Source: Gigaspora rosea
Taxonomy: Eukaryota > Glomeromycota > Glomeromycetes > Diversisporales > Gigasporaceae
DNA: 64,000 nt
Direction of reading: 5' to 3'
NCBI GenBank assembly: GCA_003550325.1
Contig: QKWP01000806.1
Span: forward strand, 84,216 to 148,215
Shown: in pieces, positions 56,246-64,000 of the stretch
Layout: every line of letters begins with the position of its first letter
Numbering within the stretch: the first letter of the stretch is position 1
Notes under the pieces: model-generated
Told to the model about the DNA's origin: nothing
What the model saw: only the letters and a program-made list of their open reading frames with translations
The model's database searches: none
Translations under genes and position numbers: made by a program

Positions 56246-58350
56246 ACTCAGCTATGGGAAGCTTCAACGAAAACCAAGTGAAAACCCAGTACGTAAAATC
56301 TTCCTATACCACAAAGCCTCAAAAGAAAATTGGGAAGATTATAGTAGTTGCTTAGCGGAGATGCTACAAAGAGTAAATAAAGGCAAAGAAAGAGAGGTCC
56401 AAAGGCAAGATAATGAACAAATAGACGCAGAGTGGGACTATATTTGTAATGCAATACAAAAAGCAGCAGCCAAACACATACCATGGACAAAGTCAAAGAA
56501 GATGGAAGTACAATATAAAAAAGTGATTCCAAAATGCAAATTTTACAAGGAATTAAAACTTCTGCATAGGCTGTGTAATCTGAAAAAGGAAAAAAGAAGC
56601 ACTCCAATTAGTACCTTAATCATGCAAAATTTAATAAACAAATAGACAAAATAAATAAGGATAATGAAACACAAATACCCTCTTTGCCCTTACTGCCCAA
56701 CACATGGAACCAGGTTAATGCCGATGAGTTGAGAAAATGGGGAAAGGTATTACGAAAAAAGGCAGAAGGTGAGGAAAGAAATAGAAAAGAAAAAGTGATA
56801 CGTAATAGAATAGAGGCCAGATTTTGTATGATGAATAGTGAAAAAAAGAAAATGCTAATTAACTTATTAAACAAACTATATAGTAGGATTAAAATAGACA
56901 GAGTTCTAAGGAATGAAACTGATCAATACCAGAATAAGAAATTAATAGTTGAAGGGAAGGAAGTCAAAGAGTATGTAGTAGAGCATTTTGAGAAACAATT
57001 CCATGAGAGAAAGCACAAATTTAAAGAAATAAATGAAGAGTGGAGTAAAGAGCATAATGCAAAGAGCTGGATAAATCCTTCGAGTTATAAAAATATTCTC
57101 GACCCAGTTAATGAGGAGGAGTGGATAGCTATATTGAACAAGACGCATAATAAAACAGTACCAGGAATATCTGAGATTGGGTACATTCTTTTAAAGAAAG
57201 TCAAACCAGGGACGGCAAAGGATTTTATTAAACTTACAAATATAATACTGGATACAGGCCAAATTCTGAAAAAATGGAAATTAGAGCAACTCTTTTTGAT
57301 CCCAAAACAAGTTGCTGGGAATATAATTTGGGCTATATGTGGCCTATCGCATTACTAGAAACCTTTAGGAAAGTGATAACAAGAATTATTCAGTTTAGAA
57401 TTAACTCAGTGTTAAAGAAAGAGGGAATTTTAAAAGGTGCGAACTTTGCAGGCTTGTCTGGCGAGAGTACAGCAGCACCAATACATTTTATGAATAACAT
57501 CCTTGAAGAAGCAGTAGAAGAAAGAAAGGAATTATGGATCGTTTTCCAAGATATGAAAAAAGCTCTTGACTCAGTTAGCATGGTCGCACTGGAAAAAGCA
57601 CTAGAGTGTATTGCTTTTCAAGAAAGGTGATAGACTTTATAATAAATATTTATAAGAACAGGAAAATTAGTGTCATAACAGAACATGGAAATACTAGATT
57701 TTTCAAAGCAAAGGATGGAATAGATCAAGGGGAGGTGCTTTTGCCCTGATATGGAAGATTTTTTATGACCCTTTGCTATGTAGAATCCAAAACAAAAAGT
57801 TAGGTTACAAAATGCAACTGAATGGTATAGGTGCAAATAGAAACTATGAAGTAGAAAAAGAAAAGGTACAAGTTGGTGTCTTAGCTTATGCAGATAATAC
57901 AACTTGGGTAACAGGAAGTCAAGTAGATATGCAGCGAACACTTGATATAGCAAAAGAGTTCTACTACTTAAATGATATTAAAATTAATCCCAGTAAAACT
58001 GAGTTAGTCGTGGTGTGTCCAAAAAGAAAAAGTTGTAAAGAAGAACACTCGTTGCTATTGGAAATCCTGCTATAAGAGTATTGGCTAAAAACCCAAAAGA
58101 TACAGCACGTTTTTTGGGAGTATGAATCTCGGTCGTGGACCAACAGAAAGCTGATATAGTGAGAGCAAAGAAAGAAGTCAACCAAATATTAGGACTCTTA
58201 AAATACAAGAAAATGTCCCTAGCCCAGATTATTTATATAAACAACGCCGTACTCCTTTCAGCCCTGGAGTATAGACTGATGGTTTTTTGTGCATCAAAAA
58301 AACAATACAAAAAAATACAGCAGCCAATTTTGTGTTTAGCCAAATAGAAA
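56246..58350 (+). pseudogene. LINE reverse transcriptase
   Basis: Recognisable pieces: KTVPGISEIGYILLKKVKPG, LETFRKVITRIIQFRIN, FQDMKKALDSVS (motif A with its aspartate), DGIDQGEVL (motif B, normally QGD), and LAYADNTTWVTG (motif C). Motif C is normally Y-x-D-D; here the second aspartate is asparagine (codon AAT at 57896), which should remove catalysis. ELVVVCPKRK follows as the next motif. Pieces are in different frames (56684-57358, 57274-57630, 57773-58075, 58135-58347). Confidence 0.85.
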
Positions 58351-59450
58351 ATGTCACTACCCTTAACGGTGGCAAATACAATACCAAGACATCCAAATAT
58401 GTTATATTTTAAAGGTTTATGGAATCGTCTTACAGAACATCACATTACAGAACTACTGATAAGATTAAACGAAGGAGGTAATGTGTAAAAGACAACAGTA
58501 ACAAGACTCAGGCAAGAGCAAAGAAAATTAAGTGCAATAAAATGCCTGTTGACGAATCAAAACCTATTACATAAGAGAGGTTACAAAGTCAAAAATCTGG
58601 AGTTAAAAGTGCTACAGCAAGCAGCTCAGTTAGAGTAACAGTTTTACAGAGAGCTGGGATCTCGATCTAGTTAATATGCAGAATAATCACGCGATTGCAG
58701 CAATACTAAAAAGCAGACAAATACATTATGAGACTACCAGTGCAAGCAATTTGGGTTTATATTTAACTTTGCAATTGTTGCAAGAGGATGGAGCAACAAT
58801 GTGCACATGGAAGCAAATCAAAGCAGCTCTCAGTATAAATTTGCAAGAAAAAGTAGCAAATTGGTTCAAGGTGATTGAGAATGAAATGATTGAGCATAGT
58901 GGTACTAGAAAAGTAAGATCTAAGTATACAGTACCAGTTCCAAATCAAAATAGCTTTACCCTCACCTAATTAGGGCTGAGCCTGATAAAAAGAAAAGAGA
59001 ATAGGTTTTATAGAAAGAAAGAGCTAACAAAGAAATAGTATTTGGAAGAGTCAAGAAAAAAGCAAGAGAAAATGTTGAAATAAAAAAATATATGGAAGTG
59101 GATATAGAAACAGAAAATGAAAAGTACACTGGTTTAAAACCAGATAGTAACTCAAATAATATTACTAAAAAACGTACAATTTTAGGTAATATAACAAATT
59201 TGGTTAAGAGAATGGTACAGGGTGTCCAATCGTTATTTAAGATACAAACTCTAGAAAATGGTTTTATGGAAAGGAAAAGTAAGGAAAACACTCCGATAAG
59301 AGAGATTTAAGCAATAAGGAGTAGAGAAGAAATTTTAGTAGAATGTAAGAGCTGGGAAAAATGTTGTATAAATAGGATTGTCAGAGATGTGAAAATGAGA
59401 TATTGGTTAGAAGGAATTTTAGAACAGAATTTTAATCTAAACAATATAGT
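58351..59450 (+). pseudogene. LINE region between RT and RNase H
   Basis: Open pieces at 58676-58969 and 59092-59310 encode polar, mostly helical sequence (QEKVANWFKVIENEMIEHSG). It corresponds in position to the thumb/linker stretch encoded at 63059-63916 of the second LINE. No motif of known function. Confidence 0.55.
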
Positions 59451-59900
59451 ATATTATACTAATGGCTCACTTGGAACAAAAAAGGTGGGAAATTTGATGA
59501 GAATGGATTGTGAAATTGTTCAGATAAATGAGAAGGGTCAATGTATTAGACAGATAGCTTTTTTAACTGAAAAGTAGTTCTCTTCAACACGGGCTGAACT
59601 TGTTGCAATTTTAGTTGCTTTGTTAATAATGCCAAATAAAAAAAGCATAGAAATTAGAACAGATAGCAAGGTAGCGATATTAGCAATCCAAAAGGGTCTC
59701 AAAACGGAAAGTGCAAGAAAATGGATAAAGATTAAAAATGCTGGTTTAGTAGCATCAGTAGTCAGCCTAATAAGAATGAAAAAATGTGAAGTTCACTAGG
59801 TTAAAGTTAAAGGTCACTTAGGAGAAATCTTTAATGAAGTAGCTGATAGAAAAGCCAAGAAAGGAGCTAATAGTCAAAAGCACTTTGTACTAAGTGCAGA
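59451..59900 (+). pseudogene. LINE RNase H domain
   Basis: YYTNGSLG stands where Y-T-D-G-S is expected, so the first catalytic aspartate is asparagine. STRAELVAIL keeps the glutamate, IRTDSKVAIL the second aspartate, and VKGHLGEIFNEVADRKAKKG the last one. Stops interrupt (TAG after EK, TAG at the position of W in VH-W-VKVKGH). The domain removes RNA from the cDNA hybrid. Confidence 0.85.
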
Positions 59901-60810
59901 TAGTGTGAAAGAAGTCAAGATAAAATGTAAATGGAATAAAGAGCCAATTGAAAAACCAATTCGCACCTTTGTTAAGATGCTTACAAGATTGGTTAACAAA
60001 GCAGAATGGACCTTTATACACACAAAGAACAATGCAACTCATCAAGAATACACCAAGCTCCAATACTGGCCAACCTTCTACAAAATTACTGAAAGTAGTT
60101 CAAGGGCACAAAACTACACAATGGAAGAAAACACATTACAGCTCTTCGAACTTAAGTATATTAACAACCTGCTACCAGTACTAGTGGCTTTAAACCAAAG
60201 AAAACCTGACGTGTATCATAGTACTATCTGTATAGTCTGCAAAGAGAAGAACGAAACCTACTTAGAGATCTTGAAGAATGTGCAGTAAAATTAAGCCTAC
60301 GAAAGTCAGAAAACATAGAAGAAACAGAAAGAAAAATAGAAAAGGTTCTAGTAAGTTTAGGAAAGGGCAGTACAGAGGATGAGTTAAGAAGAAGAGAACG
60401 TTGGATGAGAGTTCTAATAACAACAGAAGACTATGAAGAATTGAAACCACTTTTCAAGTTAAACAAACAAACTGTAAGCTTCTTGGTTACTTTATGGAAA
60501 TAATGGATAGAGCTCATATATAGAAGAGTATGGATCCCTAGATGTAAACTAATAAAAGAGTGGGAGGAGGAGCTAAATATTACAGTAAAGAAGAAATGTA
60601 TTAATAGGCAGAAGAAAAAGAAAAAAAGCAAGAAAGAAAACAAGAAAGAAAAAGAGAACTCAGCACGAAAAACACAGAACATAGAAAAAGAAAAGAAACA
60701 AGAAAAAGAAGTCATTGAAACTGAAGTTTGGAAGATAGTTAGAGAAGAGGTAGCTCGTTGGATCAACAGTGGCAAGCGAGCTAATTGGTGGAAAAAAAGT
60801 TGGTAGTTAT
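59901..60810 (+). pseudogene. LINE C-terminus with zinc-finger trace
   Basis: Contains LFELKYINNLLPVLVALNQR then KPDVYHSTICIVC, the start of the CxxC...H..C finger found at the end of many LINE ORF2 proteins (intact in the second LINE: CIFC...HITKC). The remainder is K/E-rich (KKKKKSKKENKKEKE-like at 60610-60660). Frames are broken at several points. Confidence 0.65.
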
Positions 60811-61075
60811 GATAGGCTGTGAGAACCATCATGTGAAGTATTATACAACTTAGAACAAAGCTGTATAGTATGAGGAAAATCTCACTATAGCAGGTCGCAC
60901 ATAGGTATTCTCTTAATAACCGGGTGAGCTAATATTTGTAATTTAGGTTATAGAAAGATAGTTTTTCTTTTTATATAATTTTTGTTATTATATAAGATAA
61001 TACAATCTCTAATAAAGTATTAGCATGACTGCCAAATCAAAAAAATATATATAATAATAATAATAAATGAAAAAA

Positions 61076-61419
61076 TAAAATTTTATATTAAATTGTGAAA
61101 ATTTGCGAATATTTTATATTTAATAATTTAAAATATTATATAGAAATAAATAAAAAAAATAAAATTTTATATTAAATTTTGAAAACTTGCAAAAGCTTGC
61201 AAAAACCTGTAAAATGTTTAAAAATTTTCAAAAAGCATGATTATGTAAATATAATAATTATTAATTGATATTATATCAAATATATATCGATTAATATCTA
61301 TATTAGATATGTATCGATTACTATCACTATCGATAGAAATCAGCAGGAGTGATGAGTATTGATATATATCTTACTCTGTTAGTAGTCGATATATATCTAT
61401 ATATAAAATTTGCTGATGT
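61076..61419. other. AT-rich spacer
   Basis: Contains AAATAAAATTTTATATTAAA twice (61073 and 61156) and repeated ATCGATTA/TATCGATAG words near 61275-61340. No gene. Confidence 0.4.
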
Positions 61420-61560
61420 TTTGGTCTTGCTGTACTGGTAAAACAAGTAGGATTGGCAGAAGAAACAGGGACTAGAGGGTTTAAATAGACAATTCTCTAG
61501 TTGAGTTGCAGGTTCAAAGGAAGAAAGTTCATCTGATTGGATAATTTTTGCAGATCCATC
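61420..61560. mobile_element. Fragment related to the tRNA-derived SINE
   Basis: AGAGGGTTTAAATAGACAAT, then TC and AGTTGAGTTGCAGG, matches by eye the body of the SINE at 11326-12032 read on its minus strand (AGAGGGTTTAAATAGGCAAT, then TC and AGTTGGGTTGTAAG). No tRNA head or poly(A) was recognised, so only part of the element is here. Confidence 0.45.
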
Positions 61561-61745
61561 TGTAATCACTCATGATAATTAACCAATCAAATTACAAAAT
61601 TTTAAAAATCTGTCGCTTCAATATGATATACTAGAAAACATAAGAAAACTCTATATAAAAAAATTTACAAAATAATAAATATACACAAAATACTATATCA
61701 CATATATTTAGAGAATAGAAAATATGTAAAGTAGGTAAATACAAT

Positions 61746-61771
61746 GGATTTGTATTATTTTACCGACAATC
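61746..61771. mobile_element. End of a second copy of the 7.5-kb foldback element
   Basis: GGATTTGTATTATTTTACCG, then ACAATC, matches the outer end of the element at 7499 (GGATTTGTATTATTTCACTG, then ACAATC). It is cut at 61771 by the T run that is the poly(A) tail of the minus-strand LINE. The other side of the copy is not in the window. Confidence 0.75.
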
Positions 61772-62298
61772 TTTTTTTTTTATTCTTTGATGGTCTCGCT
61801 AGAGCTTAGCTAGGTTAATTACATAATTTATATCTAAAAAGAAAAATAAACTATCTAATCTATCACCTAATATATAAGCCTAACCTTATTCGGCTGCTTC
61901 AAGGAGTGCCCAAATACAACCTGTCGCACCAACTTCTGGAAGTTGTGTCTCAACGTCAAAATACCATCAAGAACCATACCAGTAGGGTTTCCTACCAGTT
62001 TTAATAAAGTTTTCTATTGCAACTAATATTGCATGGTTTATTTCTAACAATGTAATGTCCCTTTTCCCTTCTTTCTGTCTTACTATCGAATTAGGAGTTC
62101 CTTGTTTCTTATGTTTACTCGATCCTACTCCTACTCCTTTATTAATGTTTCTCTGTACTAACGGGCCGGCTTCACCATTAGTAAACCTGCATGATTCTGG
62201 TCGTTTTGCCTATTCGTTATCCCTAGTCTTTTTTCCTAGCTGATTATTTGATCACACCTTTCTTTCTAGATGTCTTTATAGAAATGATTCCAGTACCC

Positions 62299-62676
62299 CT
62301 AGAGGACAGCCATTATAGTAACCTTGGTGTCTCTGTAACTTGGGAAGAATTCATTGAGCTTGTCTACTACCTTTTGGCTTATCAGACCTTTGGCCATGTT
62401 TAACCTAATACCGGCTCTACTATTTACGTCCCTTTCAAATATAATCCTAGAGATTGCAGGTGGGTTAATCCTGCTTTTAGCTTCTGGAGTAAGCGTGTTC
62501 CAAGCATTTTCTCCTGTGAGTGCTTCGATTCTTTTCCATTTTAACTCAAAGGCGGTACATTTCGTGATATGGCTCAGTGTTTCAATTTTGCTTTCCTGGC
62601 AAAAGATACAGTTTGGCGAATCGTAGATATTCAGTTTTCGCTTATGCAGTACTTCAGGAGTTGGAGCCAAATTCAT
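62299..62676 (-). CDS. LINE ORF2 C-terminus with CCHC finger
   Basis: 125 codons ending at a natural stop. YDSPNCIFCQESKIETLSHI then TKC is the CxxC...H....C zinc finger common to LINE ORF2 ends, here followed by a conserved-looking helical tail (NMAKGLISQKVVDKLNEFFP). A frame break separates it from the RNase H piece at 62830. The finger may help bind element RNA or target DNA. Confidence 0.8.
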   Translation of the reverse strand: MNLAPTPEVLHKRKLNIYDSPNCIFCQESKIETLSHITKCTAFELKWKRIEALTGENAWNTLTPEAKSRINPPAISRIIFERDVNSRAGIRLNMAKGLISQKVVDKLNEFFPSYRDTKVTIMAVL

Positions 62677-62829
62677 CAGAAATTTAATCTGTGTTGATAC
62701 CTTTTTGCTTTTGAAAATAGAATTACACCTGGTTCCGAGCTAGGTTTTATACCTATCCCAGAAAATTTTCTAGCAAAAGTTATCTTCTTTATCCTCCACT
62801 TTAACCGCTTCGAAGGCTTTGGTTTCACT

Positions 62830-63108
62830 CTATGTAAAATTCAAGTTCATATTGTGTAGTATACTAAGAAATTCACGAGTGGGCATTTCAACCAGGATCC
62901 CTTTCCAATATAATGCCCCACATATCAAGGATCTGTTTTCTATAGACACCGAGCTTGTAGCAGAATCTCTGATTGCTGTTTTTGCTAGATAATCTGCTCT
63001 ATCATTCGATACGTCATCACTATGGCCTTTAACCTTTTGCAAAATAAGCTCGAGTTGTTTAATCATACATAGTTCGACTCCAGTGCTCCACAAGGATTCT
63101 ATTGCCAC
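62830..63108 (-). pseudogene. LINE RNase H, C-terminal part
   Basis: VAIESLWSTGVELCMIKQLE then VKGHSDDVSNDRADYLAKTA are the last half of an RNase H fold, including the final catalytic aspartate (NDRADYLAK). The first half, with T-D-G-S and the glutamate, is not found between this piece and the upstream linker, which joins within a few bases through an A run (63110-63116). An internal deletion is therefore likely. The frame is open without an ATG. Confidence 0.75.
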
Positions 63109-63916
63109 CTTTTTTTAGAACCTTGCCTAGCTCAGTCAATAAGTTTTTTGTTTTAAAATAGATTTCCTCTTTGTGTCTATTATCTTCTTGTAGCTTATTA
63201 AGAACCAGTCTAGAAGCGAGGTTGTTCAGTGTCTTTGTTTGAAAACTTGTATCGATTTGGCGCATGCTTGGATCTATAATTAAGTTTACTTCCAAGAATT
63301 TGAACCAGCCAGCTTTTCTACTCTTCTTGCTTCCTGCTCGGAGTAACTTGATTAGCAGCCACGTTAAAAGGGTTTTTTCATCCTCTTCTAATAGATGTTC
63401 TATATATACTATTCCCAGTTTGAAAAGGTGATAGTAGGCCTTTGTGAAAACCTTTTCTGGCAAAATTTGATTAACTTCTATACCCAGTGAACTAGGCCTT
63501 CGTTCTAGCTGCTCCTCTCCATAGATATTGATTTCGCAATCCATACTTTTTACCTTGAAAAGTGTCAAACATGCCAGATTATTTCGCCAAATTTTAGCAA
63601 GCCAAACTGGCGAATCTGCGATGTGTGTCCAGTCAAGGTAGCCAGCACATGCAATACCTTGATCAATTCGAATTCTTGTAATTTCTTCTATGATACCGTG
63701 ACTTCCAAGTCTTTTCTGAACACTAGTCAACTGTTTTATTAAAAGTTCTGACCAGAGAGGCTTAATGTTTACTAGATTGTTGTGCGTAATAATCTGGTTA
63801 TTTGCTGTACTAGCTAGCCCAATTTTTTGTTTACAAAGTTTGATATATGGCTGGTAGATTCTTTCTAAAGCATGTTTTAAAAGTTTAGATGTTTGTAATA
63901 CACTGGTCGAAATCAA
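63059..63916 (-). CDS. LINE ORF2 linker between RT and RNase H
   Basis: 285 codons open in one frame, containing SKLLKHALERIYQPYIKLCK, KQLTSVQKRLGSHGIIEEIT and DWTHIADSPVWLAKIWRNNL. It is mostly helical, with no catalytic motif. Its position directly before RNase H suggests the RT thumb and connection. Its last ~15 residues (GGNRILVEHWSRTMYD) are in the wrong frame relative to RNase H. The ATG at 63916 is internal; the ORF2 start lies outside the window. Confidence 0.7.
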   Translation of the reverse strand: MISTSVLQTSKLLKHALERIYQPYIKLCKQKIGLASTANNQIITHNNLVNIKPLWSELLIKQLTSVQKRLGSHGIIEEITRIRIDQGIACAGYLDWTHIADSPVWLAKIWRNNLACLTLFKVKSMDCEINIYGEEQLERRPSSLGIEVNQILPEKVFTKAYYHLFKLGIVYIEHLLEEDEKTLLTWLLIKLLRAGSKKSRKAGWFKFLEVNLIIDPSMRQIDTSFQTKTLNNLASRLVLNKLQEDNRHKEEIYFKTKNLLTELGKVLKKGGNRILVEHWSRTMYD

Positions 63917-64000
63917 AAATATTACCCTAATATCATCTAAAAATCGCCTATGAAGATTGCAGGCCGATATGATGCAGATTGATAGGGGATCAAAATAGGC

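Larger units (their letters stand above)
53751..61075 (+). mobile_element. LINE non-LTR retrotransposon, degenerate, near full length
   Basis: In order: ORF1-like region, apurinic endonuclease, reverse transcriptase, RNase H and a CxxC zinc-finger trace, then an untranslated tail ending ATAAAGTATTAGCATGACTG, CCAAATC and an A/TAA-rich run. No LTRs. The domain layout (APE endonuclease before RT, RNase H after) suggests the I/Tad/L1-like side of LINEs; I cannot name the clade. Many frameshifts and stops and changed catalytic residues make it inactive. No clear target duplication was identified. At ~7.3 kb it is the longest element in the window. Confidence 0.9.
61772..64000 (-). mobile_element. 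Second LINE, 3-prime part, runs off the window
   Basis: On the minus strand it ends with a poly(A) tail (T run at 61771-61780) after a ~500-bp 3-prime untranslated region (61780-62298). Upstream are a zinc-finger C-terminus, an RNase H C-terminal part, and a long helical linker; RT lies beyond 64000. The sequence is markedly less AT-rich and has longer intact frames than the LINE at 53.7-61.1 kb, so it is probably younger. Its tail is not similar to that of the first LINE, so it represents another family. Confidence 0.85.

Noticed and set aside
61327-61569. Minus-strand ORF beginning MITDGSAKII, recalling the RNase H T-D-G-S motif
   Set aside because: No other RNase H motif follows, and part of the region matches the SINE body instead.

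Overview
The window looks like nuclear DNA of an arbuscular mycorrhizal fungus (Glomeromycotina, probably Rhizophagus or a close relative). The DNA is very AT-rich, genes are sparse, and the recognisable host genes belong to families hugely expanded in those fungi: TKL-like protein kinases, Sel1-repeat proteins, kinase/Sel1 fusions, TPR proteins and RING-IBR-RING (RBR) ubiquitin ligases. Introns are short with GT-AG ends. The organism call is an inference from gene families and composition; no marker gene is present. The N at 33151 suggests a draft assembly.

Layout. 1-7.5 kb: AT-rich DNA with three MITE-like inverted-repeat elements, a retroelement 3-prime remnant, a decayed satellite and a 4-copy 300-bp tandem array. 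7.5-10.7 kb: three transposons nested inside each other (a Mutator-like foldback element with 9-bp target duplication, a second inverted-repeat element inside it, and a retroelement inside that). 11.1-12.9 kb: a short non-autonomous retroelement split by a 707-bp tRNA-derived SINE with a 19-bp target duplication. 13.7-15.7 kb: decayed RBR ligase fragments. 17.9-18.6 kb: a broken Sel1 gene. 20.4-26.5 kb: a complete but inactivated Ty3/gypsy LTR retrotransposon with 5-bp target duplication, sitting in a decayed kinase-Sel1 gene (26.5-30.0 kb, minus strand) that also carries LTR-like DNA and a MITE. 31.1-32.6 kb: a foldback element holding another MITE. 33.3-34.7 kb: a kinase pseudogene. 37.5-40.1 kb: the best preserved host locus, twelve Sel1 repeats followed by a kinase with intact catalytic motifs, broken only by single-base gaps, mostly in homopolymers. 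42.2-44.4 kb: a frame-broken TPR gene. 45-52 kb: Harbinger-like MITEs, minisatellites, a possible FAR1-like transposase fragment and another copy of the short retroelement. 53.7-61.1 kb: a degenerate LINE with endonuclease, reverse transcriptase and RNase H. 61.8 kb to the end: a second LINE on the minus strand, inserted in a copy of the foldback element end seen at 7.5 kb.

Almost everything recognisable is mobile DNA or its remains. No metabolic pathway, operon, CRISPR array, rRNA or functional tRNA was seen. The most interesting material is the transposon biology: foldback/MITE elements with GTG ends, TA target duplications and element-specific internal repeat arrays; SINE-like elements whose 3-prime tails resemble the resident LINE; nested insertions giving a relative time order; and a near-intact Sel1-kinase gene that may be functional if its frameshifts are sequence errors.
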